NCBI GenBank assembly: GCA_021847925.1
Contig: JAJZNI010000100.1
Location: 18,617-65,078, forward strand
From: a bacterium
GTDB lineage: Bacteria > Chloroflexota > Dormibacteria > Aeolococcales > Aeolococcaceae
DNA length: 46,462 nt
Direction: 5' to 3'
Part shown: positions 1 through 10,371 of the stretch, one piece after another
Layout: the number at the start of each line of letters is the position of its first letter
Position numbering within the stretch: position 1 is the first letter of the stretch
Program-made: the position numbers and the translations under genes
The notes under the pieces: model-generated
What the model saw: the letters and a program-made list of their open reading frames with translations, nothing else
What the model was told of the DNA's origin: nothing
The model's database searches: none

Positions 1-9
1 AGCTGACCC

Positions 10-1839
10 ATGCGGGCAGCGGCCGGGGACGCCGGGGGCGGGCGCGGTCCCGCGGATCCGCCCGCCGGCGCGCAGCCCGTCGCCTCCGCGGCGCGGCTCC
101 GCCTCGCGTTCGCCGCCGCGGGCGTCCTGCTGGCGGCCGCCGACACCTACGTCGTGGTGCTGGCGCTCCCCGCCATGATGGGCGACCTCGGGCTGAGCCT
201 CGACCACCTGGAGGCGGCGACCCCCCTGGTGAGCGGATTCCTGCTCGGTTACGTGGCGCTCCTGCCGCTCCTCGGCCGCCTCTCCGACGCCGTGGGCCGA
301 GCCCCCGTGTTCCTCGGATGCCTGGTCGCCTTCGGCTTCGGCTCGCTGATCACGGCCTCGTCCCAGGCCCTTGCTCCGGCGGTGGCGGGGCGGGCGCTGC
401 AGGGCGCGGGAGGCGGTGGGCTGGTGCCCGTCGCCCTCGCCATCGTCGCCGACCGCTGGCCGGCCGGCCGGCGCGGCGTCCCCCTCGGCGTGGTGGGCGC
501 CGTCCAGGAGCTGGGGTCGGTGCTCGGCCCCCTCTACGGAGCCGCCATCCTCAGCGTCTCGAGCTGGCGGCTGATCTTCTGGCTCAACCTGCCCCTGGCC
601 ACCGCCCTCGGTGCCGGCTTCGTGCTCAGCGGCGGCGCCGCCCGTCCCTCGGCGTCGGGACCGGCGCCGAGCCCGCGCGCCGACCTCGCCGGCTGGCTGC
701 TTCCCGGCCTCGCCCTGGCCGCGGGCGGCCTCGCCATCGCCGCACCCGGTCCCCTCGCCGCCAACGCCACCTGGGGGGTGCTCTGGGGACCTCTGCTGGG
801 CGGCTCGGCGTGGAGCACCCCCCTCGCCCTGGCGGGGCTGACGTCCGGGGTGCTCGCCGGCGGCCGTTGGCTGATCGCCGGGGGGCGCTCGCCGCGCCGC
901 GTCCGCCTGCGCCGTCTGCGCGCGACCTGGCGGCGCGTCGACGGCCTCGGCTCCGTCCTGCTGGCGGTGCTGCTCGCCTTCGTCGTGGTCAGCTTCTCCA
1001 CCGCGGACCCGCGCAGCTCGCTGGTGGCTCCGGCCGCCGCCGGCCTGCTCCCCGCCGCTGCGATCGCCGCCGCGCTGGTCGTGTGGCGCGAGGCGAGGAG
1101 CGACGCCCCGCTGCTCTCCCCCTCCGAGCTGCGCGACCCGGCCGCCGCCGGGGCGTTCCTCTGCAACCTGGCCGTCGGCGCCGGCCTGGTCGCGGCGCTC
1201 GTCGACGTGCCCATCTTCGCCCGGGCGACCGCGTACCCCGGCTCCCAGCTCGGAGCGGCGCTGGTCCTGGTCCGCCTGCTGGCGGCGGTGCCGGTGGGGG
1301 CGATCCTCGGCGGCCTGGTCTGCGAACGTCTCGGCTACCGGCTGACCACGCTCAGCGGGATGGCGCTCGCGACCGCCATGTTCGTGCTCATGGCGGGATG
1401 GGGCGCGAGCGCGGTCGGGCCGGGGTTCCGCGCCGCCAGCGACCCGGTCCTGGTGGGGTGCGGCCTCGGCTTCGGGCTCGCCATCGCGCCGGTCAACGCG
1501 GCGATCCTCGGCGCCGTCGCCGGGGTCCGCCACGGGGTCGCCGCGTCGCTCGTCGTGGTGGCGCGGATGGTGGGCATGCTGGTCGGGATCTCCCTGCTCA
1601 CGGCCATCGGCCTCGCCCGCTACGACCAGGCGGCCCGGAGCTTCCCGCGCTGCCCCGGAGGGGCGCTCACCTGTCCCGCCTACGACGCCGCGGCCCAGGC
1701 GGCGCTTCTCGACGAGCTGCACGCCATCTTCCTCGCCGCGGCGGCGTGCACCGCGCTCGCCGGGGTGATCGGCGCCGCCACCCTGCGCCGCCATCGCGGC
1801 CGTGCCGCGGGGGCGATCGCGGCGGCGCTGGGCGCGTAG
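10..1839 (+). CDS. MFS transporter, probable DHA2-type drug exporter
   Basis: A 609-residue integral membrane protein, very rich in Ala, Leu and Gly, with hydrophobic segments along its whole length. An MFS motif A-like loop (GRLSDAVGRAPVF, about residues 90-102) follows the second predicted helix. The early helix has the acidic-aromatic pattern (AADTYVVVLALPAMM) typical of 14-helix DHA2 (EmrB/QacA-like) proton-driven exporters. A stop codon (TGA at 4-6) lies in frame just upstream, so the gene is not cut by the window edge. No clear Shine-Dalgarno sequence is visible before the ATG. The substrate cannot be told from sequence. It stands alone, 48 bases before the next gene, which has its own promoter. 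Family is confident; direction and substrate are inferred. Confidence 0.85.
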   Translation: MRAAAGDAGGGRGPADPPAGAQPVASAARLRLAFAAAGVLLAAADTYVVVLALPAMMGDLGLSLDHLEAATPLVSGFLLGYVALLPLLGRLSDAVGRAPVFLGCLVAFGFGSLITASSQALAPAVAGRALQGAGGGGLVPVALAIVADRWPAGRRGVPLGVVGAVQELGSVLGPLYGAAILSVSSWRLIFWLNLPLATALGAGFVLSGGAARPSASGPAPSPRADLAGWLLPGLALAAGGLAIAAPGPLAANATWGVLWGPLLGGSAWSTPLALAGLTSGVLAGGRWLIAGGRSPRRVRLRRLRATWRRVDGLGSVLLAVLLAFVVVSFSTADPRSSLVAPAAAGLLPAAAIAAALVVWREARSDAPLLSPSELRDPAAAGAFLCNLAVGAGLVAALVDVPIFARATAYPGSQLGAALVLVRLLAAVPVGAILGGLVCERLGYRLTTLSGMALATAMFVLMAGWGASAVGPGFRAASDPVLVGCGLGFGLAIAPVNAAILGAVAGVRHGVAASLVVVARMVGMLVGISLLTAIGLARYDQAARSFPRCPGGALTCPAYDAAAQAALLDELHAIFLAAAACTALAGVIGAATLRRHRGRAAGAIAAALGA

Positions 1840-1874
1840 CGACGGCCGCCGCCCGCCACGCGGTGCCCGCCGCC

Positions 1875-1880
1875 TACACT
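1875..1880 (+). promoter_or_regulatory. -10 element of a leaderless promoter (nucleotidyltransferase gene)
   Basis: TACACT lies seven bases before the GTG at 1888, which would put transcription start at or next to the start codon. No Shine-Dalgarno sequence is present and no good -35 hexamer is seen. The same hexamer occurs in the same position at 7811 and 29359. Confidence 0.5.
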
Positions 1881-1887
1881 CCGGCGC

Positions 1888-3282
1888 GTGCCCGTCCGCC
1901 TCGATCCCGTCCCTCCCCGGGTGGACCTGGGGCGTGTCCTGGACGTGGTGGCCGCGTCCGCCGCCGAGCTCGGGATCGAGGCGTACCTGGTGGGCGGCTT
2001 CGTGCGGGACCGCCTCCTGGGGCGCGATGGCAGCGACAGGGACATCGACATCGTCGTGGTGGGCGCCGATGGGGTGGCGCTCCTGGAGGCGGTGGCGCGG
2101 AGGCTGGGGTGGGCGCGTCCGGCGGTCTTTGAGCGCTTCGCGACCGCCCAGGTGCGCGGCGCGGGCTTCGTGCTGGAGGTGGTGCGGGCGCGGGCCGAGA
2201 GCTACGACCCCGAGTCGCGCAAGCCCCAGGTGAGGCCGGGCACCCTCGAGGAGGACATCCGGCGCCGCGACTTCACCGTCAACACCCTCGTTCAGGGGCT
2301 GGACGGGCGCGTCCTCGACCTCACCGGCCGGGGCCTGGACGACCTCCGCCGCGGCATCCTGCGCACCCCGCTCGACCCGGCGGAGACCTTCTCCGAGGAT
2401 CCGCTCCGCATGCTCCGCGCGGCCCGCTTCGTCGCCCAGCTCGGCTTCCGGCTCGCCGCCGGCCTGCGCGAGGCGATGCGCGCCATGGCCCCCCGCACCG
2501 CCATCCTCTCGGCCGAGAGGGTGCGCGACGAGCTGAGCCGGCTCCTGCTCTCGCCCCACCCGCGGGAGGGGATGGAGGTGCTGCGCGAGGCGGGCCTGCT
2601 CGACGTCCTCCTCCCCGAGCTCGTGCCCATGGTCGGCGTGGAGCAGGGCGGCTGGCACGTCCACGACGTCTGGGAGCACAGCCTGCACGCGGTCGAGCTC
2701 GCTCCGCGCGACCTCCTGACCCGGCTCGCCTGCCTCTTCCACGACGCCGGCAAGCCCGCGACCCACGCCCTGGCCCCCGACGGCCGGCACACCTTCCACG
2801 ACCACCCCCGCGCCGGAGCGGAGATCGCCGCCCGGGTCATGACCCGCCTGCGCTACAGCAACGACGAGGTCGCGAGGGTGAGCGCCCTGGTCCTCCACCA
2901 CATGCGCCCGATCCAGTACCGGGCGGACGGGACGGGCGATGCGGCCGTGCGGCGTCTGATCCGCGACCTCGGCGATCTCCGCGGACGCTCCCTGGATCTC
3001 GCCCGCGCCGACACCCGGGCGTCGGCGTTCCCCGGGGTCGACGGCATCGACGAGCTGGAGCGGCGGATGGCCCGGCTCGATGCCGAGGGGCAGGTATCCC
3101 GGCTCCGTCCCCCCCTGGACGGCCACGAGCTGATGCGCCTGGCGGGGCGCGCCCCGGGGCCCTGGGTCGGCCGGGCCCAGCGCCGCCTCGTCGAGGCCGT
3201 GCTCGACGGCGAGATCCCCCCGGCCGACGCGGAGGCGGCGCGGCGCTGGCTGGGGGAGCATCCGGAGCCGCTGCGGGGCTGA
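1888..3282 (+). CDS. CCA tRNA nucleotidyltransferase / poly(A) polymerase family protein with HD domain
   Basis: A 464-residue class II nucleotidyltransferase. The N-terminal head has the family signature LVGGFVRDRLLG followed by DRDIDIVVVG, whose two aspartates bind the catalytic metal. Next come the RRRDFTVNTL motif and the neck motif EDPLRMLRAARF. A C-terminal HD phosphohydrolase domain carries LFHDAGKP and a second His-rich stretch (HTFHDHPRAGAEIA). This layout is that of bacterial enzymes that add or repair the 3' CCA end of tRNA. Sequence alone does not separate full CCA-adding from A-adding or poly(A) polymerase activity. The GTG start is placed by the -10 hexamer just upstream, giving a leaderless mRNA. 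Confidence 0.9.
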   Translation: MPVRLDPVPPRVDLGRVLDVVAASAAELGIEAYLVGGFVRDRLLGRDGSDRDIDIVVVGADGVALLEAVARRLGWARPAVFERFATAQVRGAGFVLEVVRARAESYDPESRKPQVRPGTLEEDIRRRDFTVNTLVQGLDGRVLDLTGRGLDDLRRGILRTPLDPAETFSEDPLRMLRAARFVAQLGFRLAAGLREAMRAMAPRTAILSAERVRDELSRLLLSPHPREGMEVLREAGLLDVLLPELVPMVGVEQGGWHVHDVWEHSLHAVELAPRDLLTRLACLFHDAGKPATHALAPDGRHTFHDHPRAGAEIAARVMTRLRYSNDEVARVSALVLHHMRPIQYRADGTGDAAVRRLIRDLGDLRGRSLDLARADTRASAFPGVDGIDELERRMARLDAEGQVSRLRPPLDGHELMRLAGRAPGPWVGRAQRRLVEAVLDGEIPPADAEAARRWLGEHPEPLRG

Positions 3283-3324
3283 GCGGCCGGCCTGGCGCCG
3301 GGCGGCTGGGAGCTCTCGCCGCCG

Positions 3325-3339
3325 AGGGCCAGCGGCCCT
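3325..3339 (+). terminator. Small hairpin after the nucleotidyltransferase gene
   Basis: A six-base stem AGGGCC/GGCCCT with a three-base loop lies in the gap before the DUF1232-like gene. There is no T tract, so terminator function is only possible. Confidence 0.25.
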
Positions 3340-3377
3340 GGTTCGGGCCCCGGCGCACCCCGTTCGGTCGCCCCCGC

Positions 3378-3383
3378 TATCAT
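3378..3383 (+). promoter_or_regulatory. -10 element upstream of the DUF1232-like gene
   Basis: TATCAT lies ten bases before the ATG at 3394. A GTG at 3385 is too close to this hexamer to be transcribed from it. This is the reason for choosing the ATG, and it again implies a leaderless or near-leaderless mRNA. Confidence 0.45.
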
Positions 3384-3393
3384 CGTGCGGCCC

Positions 3394-3780
3394 ATGCTCC
3401 ACAGGCTCCGCCGGTTCAAGCACCTCGTCCTCGACCTCCCCCAGCAGCTCCGGCTGGCGTACTGCCTCGTCCGCGACCCGCGGGTGCCCGTCGCCGCCAA
3501 GGCCGGCGTGGCCGCCGCGCTCGGGCTTGCGGTCGTTCCCGTCGTGGAGCTGCCCGGGGGGCTGCCCCTGGTGGGGGACCTCGACGCGGTCGCCGTGGCG
3601 CTGCTCGCCCTGCGACTCTTCGTGGCCGTCTGCCCCTCCGAGGTGGTGGCCGAGCAGGAGCAGCTGATCGCCGACCGGCGCAGCCGCTTCGACGAGGATG
3701 TGCTGGCGGGCGAGCGGCTCGCCCTGGCCATCTGGGAGCGCATCCGGCCGGGGCGGCCGGTCGTGGTGGAGGCGGCGTGA
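3394..3780 (+). CDS. DUF1232 (YkvA-like) small membrane protein
   Basis: A 128-residue protein. It begins with a basic, amphipathic stretch (LHRLRRFKHLVLDLP). The core resembles the YkvA/DUF1232 pattern: RDPRVPVAAKAGVAAALG, a hydrophobic helix, and a short LPLVGDLDAVAVALLALRL segment that corresponds to the usual P-DxxP-GxLDD region. Two hydrophobic helices suggest membrane association. A charged C-terminal tail of about 45 residues follows. The biochemical role of this family is unknown. It lies directly upstream of rplI and may be co-transcribed with it. Family assignment rests on pattern only, so confidence is moderate. Confidence 0.6.
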   Translation: MLHRLRRFKHLVLDLPQQLRLAYCLVRDPRVPVAAKAGVAAALGLAVVPVVELPGGLPLVGDLDAVAVALLALRLFVAVCPSEVVAEQEQLIADRRSRFDEDVLAGERLALAIWERIRPGRPVVVEAA

Positions 3781-3832
3781 AGGCGGTGGAGGGAGCTGTG
3801 AGCGATGACGGCGGCGTGAGGGGGGAGCTGCG

Positions 3833-4279
3833 GTGAAGGTCCTCTTCCTCAAGGAGGTCCCCGGTGCGGCCCAGGCCGGCGAGGTGAAGGAGGTCGCGCC
3901 GGGCTACGCGCGCAACTTCCTGCTCCCCAAGAAGCTCGCCATCGCGGCCGACGACCGGTTGATCGAGCAGATCCGGCAGCGCGAGGAGGCCACCCGGCGG
4001 CGGGCGGAGAAGGCGCTCAACGAGGCGCGGGAGCTGAGCGCACGCCTGCGCAAGCTGACCGTCACCATCTACGCCAAGACCGGCGAGGCGGGACGGCTCT
4101 TCGGCTCGGTCACCAACGCCGACATCGCCCAGCAGCTCCGGCGCGAGGCGGGTGTCGAGATCGACAAGCGCAAGATCACGGTGGAGCCGCCGATCAAGTC
4201 CCTCGGGCCCCACGAGGTGGAGATCGAGCTCCACCCCCAGGTCACCGAGACGCTCCGGGTCGTCGTCGCGGCGAAGTGA
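3833..4279 (+). CDS. rplI: 50S ribosomal protein L9
   Basis: A 148-residue protein of normal L9 length. The N-terminal rRNA-binding domain is plain: MKVLFLKEVPGAAQAGEVKEV followed by GYARNFLLPKKLAI. A long charged helix (residues about 45-75, rich in E, R and A) links to the C-terminal globular domain containing GRLFGSVTNADIA. The GTG start is preceded by a purine-rich GGGGGGAG sequence at good spacing. Its stop codon overlaps the start of dnaB, the common rplI-dnaB order in bacteria. It binds 23S rRNA near the L1 stalk base and helps reading-frame maintenance. Confidence 0.97.
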   Translation: MKVLFLKEVPGAAQAGEVKEVAPGYARNFLLPKKLAIAADDRLIEQIRQREEATRRRAEKALNEARELSARLRKLTVTIYAKTGEAGRLFGSVTNADIAQQLRREAGVEIDKRKITVEPPIKSLGPHEVEIELHPQVTETLRVVVAAK

Positions 4280-5643
4280 GCATCCCGCCGCAGGAGCTGC
4301 GGGGGCTGGCGGTTCCGGGCACGGCCGGCCCGGCGGGGCGGGTGCTGCCCCACGACCTGGACGCCGAGCAGGCGGTGCTGGGCTGCCTGCTCATCGACAC
4401 CGACGCGATCCACCAGGTCCGCGACCTGATCTCGCCGCGCGACTTCTACGCGGAGCGCAACGCCGACGTCTTCCGGGCGGCACTCGCCCTCTCCGATCGC
4501 GGGGAGCCCGTCGACATCCTCACCCTCAAGGTGCAGCTGGAGCGCGACGGCGCGCTGGCGCGGAGCGGCGGCCTCGAGTACCTCGCCGATCTCTCCCAGA
4601 AGATGCCGACCGCGGTATCGATCCGCCACTACGCGCAGATCGTCGTCGACCGCTCGATGCGGCGCCGGCTCATCGCCGCGGGCGGCCAGCTCGCGCAGCT
4701 CGGCTTCGACGCCACCGCGAGCACCGACGAGATCCTCGACGTCGCGGAGCGGAGCGTCTTCGCGATCGCCGACTCGCGGCGCAACCTCGAGGTCACCCAC
4801 ATCGCCGAGCTGCTCACCGAGACCTGGGAGCTGATGGAACGCAGGGCGCAGAGCCGCCAGCCGGTCCACGGCGTCCCCACCAACTACAGCAAGCTCGACT
4901 CGGTGACCCAGGGGCTGCAGCCGGGAGAGCTGGTCATCCTGGCCGCGCGGCCCTCGGTGGGGAAGACGTCCTTCGCCCTCAACATCGCCCGCAATGCCGC
5001 CGTGCTGGCGCAGCGATCCGTGGCCGTCTTCTCCCTGGAGATGAGCAAGCAGGCGCTGGTGCAGCGGCTCATCTGCAGCGAGGCCAAGGTGGATGCGTAC
5101 CTCGTCTCCACGGGACAGGCGGACACCCACGCGTTTCAGCGCATCGCGGACGCGATGGACCGCCTCTCCCAGGCCAACATCTGGATCGACGACACCCCGG
5201 CGCTGCCGATCGCGGAGCTGCGGGCCCGGGCTCGGCGGATGAAGGCGCAGCAGCACATCGACATGGTGGTGGTGGACTACCTGCAGCTGATGCGCGGCGG
5301 TCGCCAGGAGTCCCGGGTGGCCGAGGTGTCGGACATCTCCAGCGGCCTCAAGTCGATCGCCAAGGAGCTCCAGGTCCCGGTGCTGGCGCTCTCCCAGCTC
5401 TCCCGCGAGTCGGAGCGCCGCGAGAATCGCAAGCCGCAGCTCAGCGACCTGCGGGACTCCGGGAGCATCGAGCAGGATGCCGACGTGGTGCTGTTCCTCT
5501 ACCGGCCGGGCATGCACAAGGATGACGTCGACCGCTCGGTCACCGAGCTGCTGGTGGAGAAGAACCGCAACGGCCCCACCACCAAGATCGACCTCCACTT
5601 CCAGGCGAGCCAGATGACCTTCTACGAGCCCGCCCGGGAGTAG
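4276..5643 (+). CDS. dnaB: Replicative DNA helicase DnaB
   Basis: A 455-residue hexameric replication-fork helicase. The N-terminal DnaG-interacting domain starts at the typical LPHDLDAEQAVLGCLL (about residues 25-40). The RecA-like C-terminal domain carries Walker A ARPSVGKTS (Lys at about 230), the FSLEMSK motif, Walker B VVVDYLQLM, the LSQLSR sensor motif and the SDLRDSGSIEQDAD arginine-finger region. The length is normal and no intein interrupts the Walker motifs. The GTG start overlaps the rplI stop (GTGA), so translation is coupled. It meets the S9 peptidase gene tail to tail with a gap of 34 bases. Confidence 0.97.
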   Translation: MSIPPQELRGLAVPGTAGPAGRVLPHDLDAEQAVLGCLLIDTDAIHQVRDLISPRDFYAERNADVFRAALALSDRGEPVDILTLKVQLERDGALARSGGLEYLADLSQKMPTAVSIRHYAQIVVDRSMRRRLIAAGGQLAQLGFDATASTDEILDVAERSVFAIADSRRNLEVTHIAELLTETWELMERRAQSRQPVHGVPTNYSKLDSVTQGLQPGELVILAARPSVGKTSFALNIARNAAVLAQRSVAVFSLEMSKQALVQRLICSEAKVDAYLVSTGQADTHAFQRIADAMDRLSQANIWIDDTPALPIAELRARARRMKAQQHIDMVVVDYLQLMRGGRQESRVAEVSDISSGLKSIAKELQVPVLALSQLSRESERRENRKPQLSDLRDSGSIEQDADVVLFLYRPGMHKDDVDRSVTELLVEKNRNGPTTKIDLHFQASQMTFYEPARE

Positions 5644-5677
5644 CCCGCGCTGCGTGCCACCGGGTGGGCGCCGCCGC

Positions 5678-7699
5678 TCAGAGCAGGTCGGGCCGGCGCA
5701 GCGGCTCGCCGCGGACGTGGTGGTCGAGAAAGGCCAGCACCGTCTCGTACCAGAGGCGCCCGTTGCCGGGCGTGAGCACCCAGTGGTTCTCGTCCGGGAA
5801 GTACAGGAGCTGCGCCGGCACGCCATGCCGCTGCAGCGCGTTCCAGAGGCGCAGCGCCTCGGACACCGGCACGCGGAAGTCCCGCCCGCCGTGGATCACG
5901 AGCATCGGCGTGCGGATCGCCGCGACGCTGCGATCGGGTGAGGCCTGCGCGTAGCGTCGCGGATCGCTCTCCGGCGTTCCGAACTGGTGCTCCCAGCCCT
6001 CCGCCTCGTCGGTGGTGCCGTGGAACTGCTCCAGCGACCACAGGCCCGCGTGGTCGACGATGGCGCGGAAGCGATCGCTGTGCCCGGCGATCCAGGCGGC
6101 CATGTAGCCGCCGAACGAGCCACCCATCGCGGCGGTGCGGGAGGCGTCGAGGTCGGGCCTCTGGAGGGCCGCGTCGAGGACGGCGAAGAGGTCGCCCATC
6201 ACCCGGTCACCCCACTCTCCCCATGCCCGCCCCACCAGGGCGGCGCCGTGACCGGTGGAGAGCGCCGGGTCCGGCAGCAGGACCGCGTAGCCGCGCTCGG
6301 CGAGGAGGTGGGGGCACCAGCGCCAGCTCCACGCGTTCCAGCTGCTGAAGGGGCCGCCGTGGATCCAGAGCACCAGGGGGGCCGGATGGGAGGGCGAGGC
6401 GTCCCTCGGCATCACCAGCCAGGCGGGGATGCGCGTCCCGTCGGGGGCCGCGGCATGGATCGCCGACACCGTCGAGGGCAGCTCCAGGGGCAGGCCCGGT
6501 GTGGGGAGGCCGGTCACCTCTCCGTCCGGGCCGATCCGGACCACCTCCAGCGGCGAGCTCCACGAGGTCCGCAGCGCGAGGAGGCCGCGACCGTCGGGAG
6601 CGGGGCAGAGGGACTGAAAGGCCCCCGCCGCGGTGAGACGTTCCACGCGCCGGCTGGAGAGGTCGTAGCGAAAGACCGGGCGCTGCATGTCGAGGTCGGC
6701 GGTGAAGTAGATCGCGCCGCCGTCCGCCGACCATTCGGCCTCGTCGGGCCACACGTCCAGCTCGCCGGCCACCGGCCCCGCCTCCCCGGACCCCAGGTCG
6801 CAGAGCCAGAGGCGAACGCTCTGCGGGCGCTCCGGCGTTCCCGGGTCGGTCGCCAGCGCCAGCACCCGGCGTCCGTCCGGGGATACCCGCGGGCGTCCGT
6901 AGTCGAGGCCGTCCCGGCTGAGCGTCCGGCGCCCGCCCGCGCCGATCAGCACGAGCTCCGATCTCCGGACCCCGGGCCCCGTGGCACGCGCCCAGGTGCT
7001 GACCACGACCTCGCCGTCCGGGGAGACGGCGAAGGCTCCCTGGTCCTCGGCGCTGCCGGTCGCCTCCAGGCTCCCCGCCGCGTCCGGCGTGATCTCCTCC
7101 GGCTCGGAGGCGGGGGAGGCGCTCCCCGCGTCACGCAGGCGCAGCAGCCGCGCCCACCGCGGCCCCAGCTCGCGATCCCACCAGCGCAGCGGCCAGGCGT
7201 CGTGGAGGACGCCGGTCACCCCCGCCTCGGCGCGGCGCCGGGCCAGCTCGGCGTCCGCCGCGCTCCCGACGCTTCCGGGGAAGCGCAGGGCTCGGACCAC
7301 CACGATCTCCGCGCCCCGCGCCGCGGCCACGTCCAGGATCCCGCCCGGCGCGCGGAGCAGGGGACGTGCCTCGCCGCCTCCGACCGGAAGCAGCCACAGA
7401 CCATCGGTCGCGCTCCCGCCGGCCGCGGGCGGGCGGCCCGTGGGGTCGGGGCGCGCGGAGCGGAACACCAGGGAGCCGTCGGGGAGGAAGGCGGGGCTGG
7501 ACTCCCCTCCCTCCGACCAGGTGAGCCGCCGCGGCGCCCCGGTCCCGCCGGCGTCCAGCTCCCAGAGCGCGCTCACGAAGCGGGTGGCATCGCGGGAGAG
7601 GCTCTGCACCGTGAGGACGAGGCGGCGGCCGTCGGGAGAGAGAAGCAGGCCGGTGACGCGCGGGATCGAGGTGTAGCCGTCGAGGGAGAGCGAGGTCAT
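5678..7699 (-). CDS. S9 family serine peptidase (acylaminoacyl/prolyl oligopeptidase-like)
   Basis: A 673-residue peptidase of the prolyl oligopeptidase family. The first 400 residues form a beta-propeller with repeated SPDGRR or SADG blades (for example LLLSPDGRRLVL and VSPDGRRVLALA). The C-terminal alpha/beta-hydrolase domain holds the catalytic triad: Ser528 in GGSFGGYM, Asp607 in GGRDFRVP and His639 in DENHW. No signal peptide is seen, so it is probably a cytoplasmic oligopeptidase that removes acylated or other N-terminal residues from short peptides. GATGGGGAC just before the ATG may be a weak Shine-Dalgarno sequence. It is a single gene, divergent from the histidine kinase. The exact S9 subfamily is uncertain. 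Confidence 0.92.
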   Translation of the reverse strand: MTSLSLDGYTSIPRVTGLLLSPDGRRLVLTVQSLSRDATRFVSALWELDAGGTGAPRRLTWSEGGESSPAFLPDGSLVFRSARPDPTGRPPAAGGSATDGLWLLPVGGGEARPLLRAPGGILDVAAARGAEIVVVRALRFPGSVGSAADAELARRRAEAGVTGVLHDAWPLRWWDRELGPRWARLLRLRDAGSASPASEPEEITPDAAGSLEATGSAEDQGAFAVSPDGEVVVSTWARATGPGVRRSELVLIGAGGRRTLSRDGLDYGRPRVSPDGRRVLALATDPGTPERPQSVRLWLCDLGSGEAGPVAGELDVWPDEAEWSADGGAIYFTADLDMQRPVFRYDLSSRRVERLTAAGAFQSLCPAPDGRGLLALRTSWSSPLEVVRIGPDGEVTGLPTPGLPLELPSTVSAIHAAAPDGTRIPAWLVMPRDASPSHPAPLVLWIHGGPFSSWNAWSWRWCPHLLAERGYAVLLPDPALSTGHGAALVGRAWGEWGDRVMGDLFAVLDAALQRPDLDASRTAAMGGSFGGYMAAWIAGHSDRFRAIVDHAGLWSLEQFHGTTDEAEGWEHQFGTPESDPRRYAQASPDRSVAAIRTPMLVIHGGRDFRVPVSEALRLWNALQRHGVPAQLLYFPDENHWVLTPGNGRLWYETVLAFLDHHVRGEPLRRPDLL

Positions 7700-7810
7700 G
7701 TCCCCATCTTGGCGCAGTCCCGGCGCCGTGGCCGCCCCGGCGCGGGGGGACGCCCACCCGCAGTCACCGGATCGCGGTCGGGGCGTCGCATCCTGGTCGA
7801 ATACCCCGAG

Positions 7811-7816
7811 TACACT
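7811..7816 (+). promoter_or_regulatory. -10 element of a leaderless promoter (histidine kinase-fumarase)
   Basis: TACACT lies nine bases before the ATG at 7826. No Shine-Dalgarno sequence is present in the gap and no convincing -35 hexamer is seen. Confidence 0.5.
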
Positions 7817-7825
7817 CGGCCCGAG

Positions 7826-8940
7826 ATGAGCGGGCAGCTCGCCGACTTTCTCGCGTCACACTCGGAGCGGGTCGCCGATCTCTGGGCTCACTCGCAGGGT
7901 GTCCCCGGCGACGCCCCCCCGGGCACCGCGACCCGAGGACCGCGCCAGTTCCTGAGCGCCGTCCTGGTGGCCCTCTCCGCCGACGACCTCGGCCCGCTCA
8001 TGGCCTACTACGAGATCGACTCCGACAGGATGAGCGAGCTGGACCAGCGCCTGGAGCGGGCGCTCCTCGAGCTCGCGGCGGTGCGAGTCGCCGCCGCGCG
8101 GGCGGCGGAGGACGTCGGGCTGGACGTCGAGGCCCGGCTCGCCCTGGCCCTCGACGCCGCCGAGGACCTGGCCGGCCTCGCCACCCGGTTGAGCGTCGGC
8201 CTCGCGCGCCGGCTCACCCGGCGCATCTCCGGCATGACGGCTGCGAGCACCGCCCGGGGCGCCTCCCTCTCCATCACCATGCATGAGCTGCGCCGTCCGT
8301 TGACCATCCTCAACAGCTATGGACAGCTTCTCGCCACGGGCATGCTCGGGCAGATGCCGGACACGGCGATGGTCGCCATCGAGGGGATCACCGCCAGCAC
8401 GGAGATGATGGTGCGGATGGTCAACGCGCTCGCCGAGCTCTCCCGTCTCGAGGACCCGGAGGACAGGCTGAGCCTGGAGCAGATGTCCCTCGGCGAGCTG
8501 GTGGGCGGCGCGGTGGAGACGGTCGCGATGGAGGCCCGGCTGCGCGACTGCGCGATCGAGCAGGAGGTGGCCGCCGACGTCACCTTCCGCGGCGACCGGC
8601 GCCGCCTCACCCTGGCGCTGACCAACATCCTCGGCAACGCCGTCAAGCACTCCCCCAGCGCCGGCAGCATCCGGGTGCGTGGCTTCGCGGAGGACGGCAC
8701 GGTGCACGTCACGGTCCGCGACCAGGGCCCGGGCTTCGCCCCCGACGACGCCGAGAGGCTGTTCGACAAGTACTATCGCTCCGCGGCCGAGCGCCACCGC
8801 AAGGTGCCCGGCAGCGGTCTGGGCCTGTACATCGTCAAGACGGTGGCGGAGCGGCACGGAGGCAGCGTGCGCGCGCGCACCGAACCGGGCAAGGGAGCTG
8901 AGTTCGAGATGATCCTTCCCCTCGACCAGAGGCCCCAGCG

Positions 8941-8944
<4 letters not shown>
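7826..8944 (+). CDS. Soluble sensor histidine kinase
   Basis: A 372-residue kinase with no membrane segment. Residues about 1-140 are a helical, Ala/Leu-rich input region of unknown ligand that does not match PAS or GAF clearly. The HisKA domain has the phospho-acceptor His153 in ITMHELRRPLTIL. The ATPase domain shows the N box (NILGNAVKHS, about 267-276), the G1 box DQGPGF (from Asp299), the F box LFDKYYR and the G2 box GSGLGLYIV (from Gly329). The start was chosen at the ATG just after a -10 hexamer; an open frame runs further upstream but there it is only antisense to the peptidase gene. No response regulator is adjacent. The stop overlaps the fumC start (ATGA), so the kinase and fumarase are translated together. 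Confidence 0.9.
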
Positions 8945-10341
<1,397 letters not shown>

Positions 10342-10371
10342 CCGCCCCGTCGCGGTCCCCTGCCGAACGGG

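Noticed and set aside
4069-5826. A 585-codon minus-strand frame opposite dnaB
   Set aside because: Antisense to DnaB with an intact set of helicase motifs; no recognisable domain.
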